DNA of 64,000 bases from NCBI GenBank assembly GCA_047967505.1, contig CM106538.1; one strand, given 5' to 3'. The notes under the pieces were generated by a model that saw only the letters and a list, made by a program, of their open reading frames with translations, did no database searches and had not been told where the DNA came from. Source of the stretch: Dipteris shenzhenensis. Its lineage: Eukaryota > Polypodiophyta > Polypodiopsida > Gleicheniales. Of this stretch, positions 11,641-22,039 are shown in pieces. Position 1 is the stretch's first letter; each line of letters opens with the position of its first letter. Position numbers and translations under genes: made by a program.

Positions 11641-12078
11641 ATCATTCACTTTAATTAGATTGTGTTTTGACTTGTTTTAGTAGTGTAAAAATGGGGCCCA
11701 GTGTACTGTTGTTCCATTTAAAAAGAGGGCTCACTATTTTGTTGTTTTCACATGTTGGATTAGTAGACGAAGTTGTATCTCAAGTTTAAGGATTAGAATC
11801 CGAACATTGCAATTGGGCAAAGAAGCTTTGAGCATTGTAAGCCCTAGTACCTCAGGAAACTCAAAGACATGAATGTTTGTTGTTGCAAAACACACATAGA
11901 CTTTGACATGGCTTGGCAAGCTATGAATGACTTGAGGTCTGGTCGTGTTTGAGCATTGCTCCATGGGGATTGATGCCCATGCCTCCACAATGAATGCACA
12001 GTCTATGGGCCACCTAGATCCTCATCATGTGTTGCAAGGGAGAGTAGGTTTTGCATCCTAAGGTCTCAATGGAAGCCA

Positions 12079-12960
12079 GTGGTTTGTCCAAAGGGAGACC
12101 GTGAGTGGCAATGCATTGAATGCATTCATGGCACATACAAGCATTGCAATCTGAAGCTGAAGAAGAAGACATTTCATGTCTGTCCAAATGAAATGAGGGA
12201 AGACAACCATGTTGCTTTAAAATGGAGGAGATTTGAAAATGTCAATGTTGAAGGATCCGATAAAAAGAGATGTCTACTGTCATATAAGAGCACTCAACCA
12301 AGGGAGCTTATAGGTCACGTGGTTCAATCCATCCCAAAATATGTGCTTCGCAACTTCACAGCCAGCAGGATAAGCAGTTCAGGACATGCCTTGCCAATTT
12401 TTCCCATGACACTATTGTCTCTATCGTAGATTTTGCTAATAATTATTCATTTCAAGAACAAGATGAGATACAAAGTGCTCACTGGTACAACAAACATATA
12501 ATAATTCTTGCGCATATCACGTACAATCATTTTCTTGATTCTTCTATGCCTGATGCCAATCTGCTTGCTGACTCACAGGAGTCCAGGTCAGTGCAGCGCA
12601 CATATGATTTCCACATTCCAGATGATAGAAACCATGACACCTTATTTGTGCAGCAAGCTTTTCTACTGCATTGGGAATGGCTGAAAAAGAAAAATCCCCA
12701 TGCAGAAAATATAAAACAGTATTGGTTGTGGTCAGATGGTGCTGCCTCTCAATTTAAATCAGCTCGTGGATTTTACTTTGTCTCAAGGTTCAAATCCCTG
12801 ATCGGTCTAGACATGATGTGGAATTTATTTGAATTTAGCCATGGCAAGGTTGAACATGATGGATGAGGTGCTATTATTAAGTAAGCTCTATTTAAACAAC
12901 AATTAACATGCCCTCAAGAAAAACTTAGTGATGCCCATGATGCTATAACATGGCTTACCT
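12079..12960 (+). pseudogene. Transposase-like relic with 'SDGAASQFKS' and 'HGKVEHDG' blocks
   Basis: Frame 1 is open from 12079 (Cys-rich start: CPKG, CIEC) to about 12360. After a frameshift, the next frame is open from 12363 to 12866 and, past a stop, shows decayed similarity to 12960. The second part contains 'WLWSDGAASQFKSARGF' and then 'FEFSHGKVEHDG'. An acidic residue plus a small Gly/Ala-rich turn followed by HGK..HDG is the layout of the catalytic core in several DDE-type transposase-like plant proteins, so I infer a DNA transposon. I cannot assign a superfamily. There is one frameshift, at least three stops, and no terminal repeats found. Confidence 0.5.
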
Positions 12961-13568
12961 CTCCACAGGCATGCCTTCAACATACAATAAACAAAGCCTT
13001 AAGAATATTGTAGTATTCAGAGTGTTCCATGAATTGAAAGTGGATGAAGTGCCAAGGAGAAGCCGGCATGATTGTAAGAAAATTAAAGGAGTTCGTGGTC
13101 GACATAGCATATGGGGATTTTCAAACAACCAAACTAATTAAAACAAGAAAATTTTCTTGTTTCTGCAGTGCGTGGAGAGTGCGTGCATCATAGGGAATCA
13201 TGATAATTTTGAGAACATTGCAACTGTGAGGACATGGGAGCGAGTTTAAGTTTTTCCTCTATGTTCAGATGGAGTAACAAACAATGGACAAACAAACAAC
13301 TCACCACCAAAACAACACAATCCATCCATAGATGCATTTTTAAAAGCGTATAGATGTGCTATTAGACCTTGTAATAGATGATCTATAGATTTTTTTGAAA
13401 AATAAAGACGCACTAATAGACACGCTTATAGAAGCTCTGCAAGATTATTATTTTTTAATGGAATGCTCTATGGTTTGCAAGAATCTCATTTCTAGTGTGC
13501 AATGCAATTCTTACAGCCAACAGCATTTTAATTTGCACAATTCCATGCACGTCTATAGATGATGATTA

Positions 13569-14063
13569 CAATTACGAAAACTGTGATAGTGACTATGCCA
13601 GAGATCATGAGACCAGGAGATCGACATAGGGATATGCGTTTTTCCTTGGTCAAGGTGCTATATCATGGTTGTCAAACAAACAGCCAACTGTTTCTTTGTC
13701 TTCGGCTGAAGCAAAATATAGAGCACTCACTATAGGTGCATGTGAGGCTATATGGCTCAGAAGACTATTGTCAGAAACAGATTATTGTGATGAGTCAAAG
13801 CCAACAACAATATACTGTGATAATCAATCAACTCAAGCATTGGCCAAAAATCCAGTATATCACTCCACTCCAGGAAAAAGCACATTGATGTCAGAGAGCA
13901 CTTCATCAGAGAAAGAGTGTTACTTGGTGACATAACACTGTAGCATTGTGATAGCAAAGAGAATGTTGCAGACATCTTTACCAAACCACTCGGTAAAGAG
14001 CTATTTGAGAAACACCGACTAGCTCTTGGTTTGACACAGAGGAAGGACATTCCCATCAAAGGG
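13569..14063 (+). pseudogene. Ty1/copia RNase H tail (5'-truncated element A)
   Basis: The 3' end of a copia pol gene encodes RNase H. Readable blocks are 'QPTVSLSSAEAKYRAL', 'ACEAIWLRRLL', 'IYCDNQSTQALAKNPVYH' and, after a frameshift near 13880, 'ENVADIFTKPLGK'. All upstream domains (gag, protease, integrase, RT) are absent; the sequence before about 13569 is unrelated. A PPT-like CAAAGGGG leads straight into the LTR at 14065. It is the same family as the minus-strand fragment at 53041-54420. Confidence 0.85.
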
Positions 14064-14064
14064 G

Positions 14065-14414
14065 TGTGATGGAATGTAATGCTTAGTCCTTCTTCAATTC
14101 CCCAGAATCATCATCTTGAGGGAAGGCCTACTTCATGATGTTGATCTTGAGGGAAGGTGTTGAGAGTTCACACTCAACATCATGTGATCATGTGTGCATA
14201 GCACCATCACGTGATCATATGTGCATAGCACTAACCTTATAGAGTGCTATAAAGGAAAGGGTTAGATCCCCTAACCCTAACCCTAAATTGGTTTGTATAT
14301 ATTCTACTTTTTCAACTAAATCTAGTGTACAGTTAGTCATTTGTGGTGTGCTCTCTAGCTATGCCCTCTCTCCTCATCTCCACTCTTCTCCTCTCCCCTC
14401 TTCATATTTTGTCA
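14065..14414 (+). repeat. 3' LTR of truncated copia element A
   Basis: The LTR begins TGTGATGG directly after the polypurine tract and ends TTTTGTCA. Both ends are set by comparison with the related LTR at 52727-53040. It includes a short CCCTAACCCTAACCCTAA run (14268-14286), which is part of the LTR and not a telomere. Confidence 0.75.
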
Positions 14415-15359
14415 TTTACTAGATCTCATGAGGTACCAACAACTCCAGATCGAACTTATCTGATTTTCACTAGGTGGCTAGCCATCCATGGACTAGCTGT
14501 ACCTACAGTTTTTTTCCCAAGCTCTATATCAGCAATGCAATTCATTCAGCGATAATCCCTATATAAACTTTTGGCTATCCGCAAGCTATCCTTGTGTACC
14601 CCTCGATGATCGGACGTTTCAACAATTGATACTATTCACTAATTGATTAGGATTCTACTTCCTTATTTGTATCTTCAATCGCTAAGAAATCATCAAGTTC
14701 TTCAAATGATATTTCATGAACAGAGAAATCGTATGCGAATTTTGAGCTGATTGTCTGTTGCTTTTGAGCGATTCACTACGTAGGGCGGGATGGGAATACA
14801 TAAATAATTGTCAGTTATAGAAATGGAAACACCACCAAATAGATGTATTATTAAACAATGCAATCACAACATTGAGAAATAATAGGTTTGGAAAGCACTC
14901 AATGTGAATATTTAATCATGAGAAATGAGGAATTTCACCAAATCCCAGGCTAGGTGATAAATAAAAGACAGGTTCAATGCTTCAACACCCCGAGAAGCAT
15001 GTTTGGTTTAAAACCAAGCTTTATAGCTTTTTTTCTAGTGCGGTGGAACCAGCATATTCCTTAGAATTTGTATATAGATGTTATATACCTCATTGGGGGG
15101 AACACAAGTATAGCTTGTGAATGCCCTTGTAATATTTGGCAAAAATCCCTTCCCCATTTTTGTTTTTCTCAATGAGAACAATTTGTTTTTTTTTCAGAGG
15201 CTAGCCGGCTCGGTTTGCTGAGGGCATGCATGCAATGATGGGAGTGAAATGGGTGAAATTTACAAAGTTGTAACGAGGGAAGAGAAATAATTTTCTTTTT
15301 ATACCCCCAAGGGAAAGAAAGGGATAAGTGTTATGAACTAACTAGAGGGGGAGTAAATC
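14415..15359. other. Spacer with no supported gene
   Basis: AT-rich sequence without recognisable coding, structural RNA or repeat features. Confidence 0.5.
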
Positions 15360-15790
15360 GGAAATGAGCAAATATGCAACTTGCGGAGTGGTAGCAGAAC
15401 GCTACGCGGAGGCTACGCAGGTCCATCGGTGACCTGCTGAGGCTAGCCCGGCTATCACTCTTCTTTGGCGGGCATTGATAGTTTTGAGATCTGTGAATTG
15501 TGTGATTGATTTAGTGAGTTGATTGATAGCAATAGCGCCGGCTCTTCCCTTACTAATACATGTGCTCCTCCACCATTTTCGGGTCTGGTATCTAAGTCTG
15601 CGCAATCCCCACTCCACGTATGGTTGCCCGATGTGACGAAGGTGTACAGTTTGGAAAGAGACTCTTCCCGAATACTCATTGATTAGGGGAGTAAAGGGTC
15701 TACTTCAACCAAGATACCTCTAGGTACGAGTGACCCCGCGGGGTCCCATCCCCAATCGAATTATTAGGATCTTCCCCACACCATATCCCT
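15360..15790. other. Locally GC-richer island of unknown origin
   Basis: This stretch is clearly less AT-rich than its surroundings, with CCCCGCGGGGTC (palindromic) near 15735 and two overlapping minus-strand open stretches of 71-74 codons (15402-15679). The composition reminded me of organelle-derived DNA, but I cannot match it to a specific plastid or mitochondrial gene. Its function is unknown. Confidence 0.25.
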
Positions 15791-17169
15791 GGAATACAGC
15801 CACAGTAAAGATGCTGAAGACTTTCCCACACTTCTTTCAGCACTTTCAACTCTGTAGGTTGTAGTTTTGAAATCTCCAATCCACAACATCAATTCTTTTC
15901 GCAAACTCATGCTATACATAACATGTTAGTTGAAATCTTTAATGGACTAATGGGTGCAATTAAGGGGCACCCATGACTTTTGAGACCAAGACCAGCTAGC
16001 TATACTAAAAAACCATAGCACCGCATCAAAGCAACCCAATTTATTTGCCATCAAGCATACAAATTAAAGTGAAATTTTGAGTGTGATTTTGATGGGGGAC
16101 CTTGCAGTACAATGCATGCACTACTGGTTGGGTGTGGTGCTATTTTGCAACCATCTTGCCGAACTCAAATGTAAGAGCGACCTCTTTCCAACCAAGCTAG
16201 AATGTGGTCTATAGGATTTGCTAGCATGTCTGGATTAGCTTCTTTGTTCCTTTTTTTGGCTCTACTTCCATGGGTCCTAGTATCACTCTAGATATTGAAG
16301 GTCAAACTTCAATGCAATGTAGTTTCCTTAACATTCTCAAATGTCATGTCAAGTTTCCAAGGGGTTGCCAAGAAGTTTGATTCAAGACTTAAGGTGTCAA
16401 TTTGTCTTTCCCCCCCTCCTTTCTAACGTATACTTCTTGTCATCTTACCCACATTGACTCCTTCTGGTTCGCATGAGCCCTACTTCACCCCTAGAAGTTG
16501 GAGGAGGCAGAGATAGAGGAAAGGCTAGTCCTAGAACAACATGCTGACTGCAACACCCCTAGCACAACTCACAAGGGAACAACCCTAGCACAACTCACAC
16601 CATCCTTAGGTTGCCTTATCCAACGATGGCTTTCTGAAATAGCACAACATATGAGATGGTGCTTCTGGGCAGCATAATTCAAAAATAATGAATAGGGTGT
16701 TCTAATATGCCTTCTATTTTGAATGTACTTTTCCATGTCCATGTGAGTGGTGTGTGTAAGATATATGCATTTCTTGGACTGCAATACGAGTACGAGAATG
16801 ATTGCCTATTGACATTTAGGTAATATGTCAGTGACTTATCAATCCACTACTTTCCAATCAAGACTTTTTTGAGACTGTAATTACAAAACACTCTTAAAAG
16901 TGATGCCCAAGGAAGGATCCATTCCCTCAAATTATAATTCTTTGGGGAAGGAAGGCGCCGCTTGCCCACCCAGACTATGCGTGGTTATAAAAATTATATT
17001 ATATATTATCATCATTTTTAGGAAATGTCCAAGTCTTTGTCCTCTTTTCGTTTTCACCATATATTTGCTCAATCTAAAAGTTGTTGGCCTAATATCCCCA
17101 GGGGCCTGTAAACGAGGGATAACATGTATCAATGTATGAAAATTCAAATCTTTATTTACAACATTAACA
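15791..17169. other. Spacer with no supported gene
   Basis: Low-information AT-rich sequence; nothing recognised on either strand. Confidence 0.5.
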
Positions 17170-18350
17170 TTTTTTAAGTACTTTTAAATACCTGCAAGGG
17201 TGCTCTAGTAGCCCAGATATACTGCTCCTCAGTAATCAACCCCATGTCATAGAAGTGCCTCCAAGTATGTTGTCTGCGATGTCCATGATGGTATGCTATC
17301 TCGGTAAGAGTAGGGTGTTTGCCCACGATATCAAGCTGCAAGATGACACAATTTGTAGAGGGGTTAGTACAAAAGAGCAACCTCCTAATAAACCACATAA
17401 ACACAATATAATTTGAGATCAATGCTCAAACATTGGGCCCCCCATGACGCAATACCCCTTACTCCAAAATGCATGTTTCCATATCACTCCATCTAGATGT
17501 CGTGCCTTCAGTGCTGCTAACTAGGGTTCACTTTTGCTGCCTTCATCGCTTTCTTCTACTCACGCTTATGAGCGGTGTGTGGCTGGCCCCTTGGTAGTTG
17601 TCCTCCCTCTCTCCTGTCAATCTCGACTAGTGCCTGCCTCTTAAGCAAAGACCTCTTATTGGCAAGGACAGTGGTAATCTTTGTATTTGCCCATTTTTCA
17701 GTGAACTCAACACATTCTGGATTGGGATATCTCCTATGTATAGTCTTGATGGTATCTTCAACCAAACCTTTTTTCTGCTCTTTGAATGGAATAAAGCAAT
17801 CTCTGTAGTTGTTATGAACTACAAAGTGCATAAAGGACATGACGTCCTTTCCCTGTGCATCCTGCAAGATGCCGCCCGTCTCAATGATATCATAGTAGAT
17901 TGTACCATCACTCTTGGCACGTCTACATCTGCATCATCCTCCCCCCCACCCCCAGTGCTATCCCCAAAGCACTGTGCCATGCATCTTGTACTAGAGCTCT
18001 CCCAACTACTATGCATGTTGCCATGTCATGATGAGCCACTGAGATGGGCACTTACCTCTAGAGAAGGGGCTCAAAATTGCATGGGAGTAGGCCCTAGTAG
18101 CTCTGCGATCTATAAGGGACTCTTGACCATAGGGGAGAAGGGACTCCTGACCACAAGGGAGAAGGTTGGCAACTCTGCCGCCTACTGGGTTATCTTGACT
18201 CCATAGGAGTAATCTCAGGTGGTGTGGGTATGGGGTGGTTTGGAGTCTCTACTCTTGAATCATGAGGGGTGTTTTGAGTGCTCATCATGTATGTATATAA
18301 CTCTTGTGGAGTGGGAGGGTGTCCCAAAATGCTGCTATAAGAAGGCATCT
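17170..18350 (-). pseudogene. Decayed ORF, possibly an accessory transposon protein
   Basis: Reading on the minus strand, fragments in shifting frames run from about 18350 (a Pro/Thr-rich start, 'GHPPTPQELYTYMM') through an acidic 'GGGGEDDADVDVP' segment (about 17940) to an open 103-codon stretch, 17867-17556, rich in Lys/Arg and aromatic residues ('FMHFVVHNNYRDCF', 'FTEKWANTK'). Weaker fragments continue to about 17174. The general make-up resembles the second ORF of plant En/Spm-like elements, but I see no diagnostic motif. Several stops and frameshifts make it non-functional as written. Confidence 0.35.
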
Positions 18351-18389
18351 CGAGGGTCAAGCAAAGGAGCTTCCTAGCCACATGATGAA

Positions 18390-18735
18390 CTACAAAGAAG
18401 AAGAAAAGAAGATTAGAAGAGAAGGAAAGAAAAGAAATAAAAGTGAAAAGAGAAAAGAGAAAATAGAAAGAAGACAAGAACATAAGAACATAAGAAGGGC
18501 AAAGATTAGAAGATTAGAAGAAGATTAGAAGAAGATTAGAAGAGAAGGAAAGAGAAGAATAAAAGAGAAAAGAGAAAAGAGAAAGAACATAAGAACATAA
18601 GAAGAGAAGAGAAGAAAAGAGAAAAGAGGAAAGAGAATAGAATAAAAGTAAGAAGAGAAAGAAGAGAAGAGAAGAAAGAAAGAAGATAAGAACATGAGAA
18701 GAGCAAAGATGAAAAGAGAAAAGAGAAATCCCTCA
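18390..18735. repeat. Purine-rich low-complexity tract (AGAAGA/AAAGAG)
   Basis: About 345 bp of almost pure A and G on the plus strand is built from AGAAGATTAGAAG, AAAAGAGAAAAGAG and ACATAAGA words. It abuts the left edge of duplicated unit copy 2. The open frames through it are compositional. Confidence 0.85.
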
Positions 18736-18908
18736 TGCAGTCCTTTATTCCCTATTTCCCTATCGCGCCCTCATGCTTTATCCCATTTTCCCTCGCGGCA
18801 ATCCCTTATTTCCATCATGCATGCCCTCTTTCCATACTTGGAAACTTCACAGATTAGCTACCACACTCACCACCATAACAAGACAAAGCAACAAAGTTGT
18901 GCAACCCA

Positions 18909-20290
18909 TGGTGAAGTTTTATGATATGTCTATGGAGGAATGCAATGGTCAACTGAAGATTGTACTAAAACTTGATGAAAGTGAGGTGGTCAAAGGTCAA
19001 AATTTAGAAAGAGTTAGTTTGATGATGATGAATAGAATACTGGACCTTGAAGTTGAGCTTGATCATGCAAGACAATTCAGTTAGAACCAAAGAATTGGTG
19101 GTTGGCTACCTTTGAAGTATCACGAAAATTTGAATTTTAATGCGGTAATGTAAAAAGACTTAGAATATTTTGAAATAATATGTGAGTTTTTTTTGCAGGT
19201 GCCAAGAGAGTCACATCCAATTTTGAAGTGGTTTTTTGACCAAACCGATGTCCCAAGTGTGATCAAAGGTCATAACAATGGCACTGAGTTGCTTGAAGTT
19301 GAGGGCTATGGATCCTACCGTGAATGGCATCTATATGTGCTTACCTCGATACTATTAAATGTATGTTTAATGTGGCACATGGAGCAAATACAATCCATCC
19401 TTGTCCATTGTGCATGCAAACGAGAGTATCTACAAAGGGTGGTAAAAAGAGTCAAAAGGAATGGTCTTCTAAACTTGCAGAAATAGATCAAACTAAGGCA
19501 CCCGATAGGGATGTTCCAGGGAAAGATCCATTATTGAGCCCAATTCTTGAAATTCCTCTTGAGAGTATACACATTTGTGTGCTTCAAGCTATTGTGCGAA
19601 TAATTGAAAAGTTGGTGCATCTTTTCATCATTAATACATATAACTTGAAGCCCCAACAAGAATTGAAAAGGTTCTTTCAAATATGAGACTACACTCTTGG
19701 CAAGTAAAGATTACAAAAGATGAGAAAAGATCTGGAAAAACAGGCAATGTTCCTTGTAAGCCAAGCTTTGATGGTTTCAAGGCTTTAAAATGCCTTTCTA
19801 CAAAAAAGACGAACGACAAGCTCAAACGTACTAAAGATTTTGATGTATGGAGAAAGCTACACAATGCCTATTGTGAACGAGGGAGGGGAAAAAAGATTGG
19901 AAAAGGCTCGAGTGTGATTAGCTATTGATAGCTTGGTACCTTTAATACAAAAGAAAAGGTTCGAAGATGATGATGAACAATGTTTCATCAATGTTGTGGA
20001 TGACTTTAGCCGGAATATGGAGATAGCTTGGGGAAAGAATCATTTCACACAATACATGGTAATCTCTAACTTGGACATTGAGATGTGCATACTGAATGGT
20101 CCTATAATTACTAATTTGTTTTTCTATTTGGCAGAACATTTTATATGCTCATGCACCATACATGGCATGAAATTGTGGAAGCATCAAAGTGTGGTCCACT
20201 CAGGGCATGGAAAAGATTGCATTGGCAAGCACCTTGTGCATATAAAAGAGTCACCCATCATGGGGGTGGTAGAACTAAGTCAAGCCTAAA
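18909..20290 (+). pseudogene. Unclassified transposon-like protein relic, copy 2
   Basis: This is the same unknown protein as in copy 1, but lacking its first ~1 kb. Fragments are 18909-19081, 19193-19486 and 19324-19686 in two frames, 19683-19925 and 19933-20286. It keeps the CPLCM site ('ANTIHPCPLCMQTR') and has an 'ILEIPLESIHICVLQA' segment that copy 1 has lost by a small deletion. A pyrimidine tract ending in GCAG just before 19199 again marks a possible intron end. Frameshifts and stops are spread throughout. Comparing the copies gives a fuller picture of the ancestral ORF but still no family. Confidence 0.45.
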
Positions 20291-20416
20291 ATAGGAGTAA
20301 CTGCAACACTATCACTCAAAGAGTCCTTAGTGTCCCATGCAGTGCAAGATGTTAACGTGAAATGTTGAAGAAGAATATACAACTCATCAAATGCAAGATA
20401 GAATCATGCAAGGTGG

Positions 20417-20662
20417 CTCGAGGGGGTCACTATGTATAAACCCTCAATATCACGTGCGTTCAAGGCCTATTTGTAAAATCCCTTATCTGTAATTTTTCCA
20501 TTAATAAAATGTACCCTTTTTCTATATAAATCTGTAAAATTTTCCCAAAATCATTTTATAAACTCCCTTATGTAAATTAATTTCTGTAAAATTTAGATAT
20601 TAAAAATATCCTTCTGTTGAACTCACGTGACAGGGTTACATATGATGAATGACCCCCCCGAG
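20417..20662. mobile_element. 246 bp hAT-like MITE
   Basis: Terminal inverted repeats CTCGAGGGGGTCA (left) and TGACCCCCCCGAG (right) match at 12 of 13 positions. The element is flanked by an exact 8 bp target duplication, CAAGGTGG (20409-20416 and 20663-20670). Copy 1 of the unit has a single CAAGGTGG and no insert (about 3757-3770), which proves the insertion. The interior is AT-rich and non-coding. An 8 bp duplication with short TIRs is typical of hAT elements. Confidence 0.88.
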
Positions 20663-20945
20663 CAAGGTGGCATGCAATCTGTCATAGACAAGGGCGCATA
20701 TGGGTGGAGATAGATGAAAATGATGGTGTAGCCGCTTCCAATGTGGATGCCCATGCATAAGTTTCAAAATTTCTTTGTAATTCTAGTTATGTGATTTTCA
20801 GTAAAGCCAATGTATAATGGCCATGAATTGCAGTACAAATAAAATTATTGAGTTATTGGATGTTAATTATAAGTATTTAGCTGAAGGTTGCACCAAATTT
20901 TTTTTTAAGAGTTTTTAATAAAAAAGATATTTTTAAAAATTAGGG

Positions 20946-21353
20946 CTTTGGGCCCTATATAAAAGAATAGGCCCTCATTTTCATTTCATTGTTTGAAGAC
21001 CTCTCTACTCCCACACCACTTACACTTGGCCCTGACATTTCCACCCTTTCTCACGCACCCTCACCCTTTCTCTCACACACTCTCTCCATACTCCATGGCC
21101 AATCCAAAGATCAAGGCACCAAAGAGATTGGCAGAGCAAAACCCACCTCGAGACTCGGAGACAAGTCTAGTGATAGCCCCCCTTCCTCTACCCCCAAAGA
21201 TCCCCATTGAAGGGAGAAAATGCTATTCTGGGGGACAAATAGGGAGCAAGGGGTAGGGCCACAGACAGAGGGATAGAGGAAATCACAAGAGGATCATGAT
21301 GCAGAGACCGATGACTTAGAAAGCACAGAGGATGAGCATGAGGAAGAGCAACC
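20946..21353 (+). pseudogene. CENH3-like pseudogene copy 2, promoter and N-tail (segment 1 of 3)
   Basis: The TGGGCC and TATATAAAA boxes (about 20948-20968) and the ATG at 21095 match copy 1. The first frame is open for about 53 codons ('MANPKIKAPKRLAEQNPP'), then the acidic segment (EDHDAETDDLES) reads in another frame, as in copy 1. A TAG in 'GAGGGATAGAGGAAA' context upstream of the acidic segment is shared by both copies, so either this lesion is older than the duplication or that stretch was not coding. The segment is cut at 21353 by the copia LTR. Confidence 0.65.
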
Positions 21354-22010
21354 TGTTAAATTACACGGTGCAATAGAACAGAAACTAAACAAAGAATATA
21401 AAGTACACATCAAACTAGAGAGGAAAAAACTTTTCCTTCAATATTGATGTAGTACAGATGATGGCTCCATCCACCCGTACACTCCCACAGTGGAGCTTAG
21501 ATGGCAATCTAGACAGATACTAGGGGAAGAGCTACTAGCTAGAAGATCTAATATGATCTGAACTGATCTGATCCAATGGACTGGGGAGGTCGCCTCTTTA
21601 TAGCTATGAGGGTGGTAGTCAGATCAACATAGTCGGTGGAGTCGACCAGTCGACCTAGTCAGTGGAGTCGACCAATCAACCTAGTCGGTGGAACCGACTA
21701 GTCGTCCATGGAACATTCAAGGAATATTCCCTATACTGTCGCCTCCGGGGCTCCCGCCCCTGAACCCCCACCAAGGGGGCTGCTGGCTCCCAGGCCCTAG
21801 AAAGAATAAGGGGCTCCCACACAATCACCTTTCTACCATCAATAGTCTCATTGATAGAACTCATCTGACATGCAAGTTAGGATCCCAAGTCAAGATCCAT
21901 CTAGTGTCCCGGGCTCACACATAGCTTCTCCTTATATGGGGGCCTTACAACTTGAGCACCTTGGACCACTGGTGGTTACCAGGAGGGTGAGGCATTGAGC
22001 ACATCTAACA
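21354..22010 (-). repeat. 3' LTR of outer copia
   Basis: 657 bp, beginning TGTTAAATTACACGG and ending ATCTAACA as read on the plus strand. It holds three imperfect copies of a ~26 bp 'GTCGGTGGAGTCGACCAGTC' type repeat (about 21634-21712) and a G/C-rich patch with CCCC/GGGG runs (21740-21790). Confidence 0.9.
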
Positions 22011-22020
22011 CCCCCCCTCA
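22011..22020 (-). other. Polypurine tract of outer copia
   Basis: CCCCCCCTCA on the plus strand is TGAGGGGGGG on the coding strand, immediately upstream of the 3' LTR. This is the expected plus-strand primer site. Confidence 0.8.
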
Positions 22021-22039
22021 ATGTCCACCCGTAGGTGAA

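Noticed and set aside
14268-14287. CCCTAACCCTAACCCTAA as an interstitial telomere
   Set aside because: It is only three units long and lies within a copia LTR; the sister LTR has a degenerate version.
18304-18736. Lys/Arg/Glu-rich ORF and its Phe/Ser/Leu-rich antisense
   Set aside because: Purine-only low-complexity tract; no codon structure.
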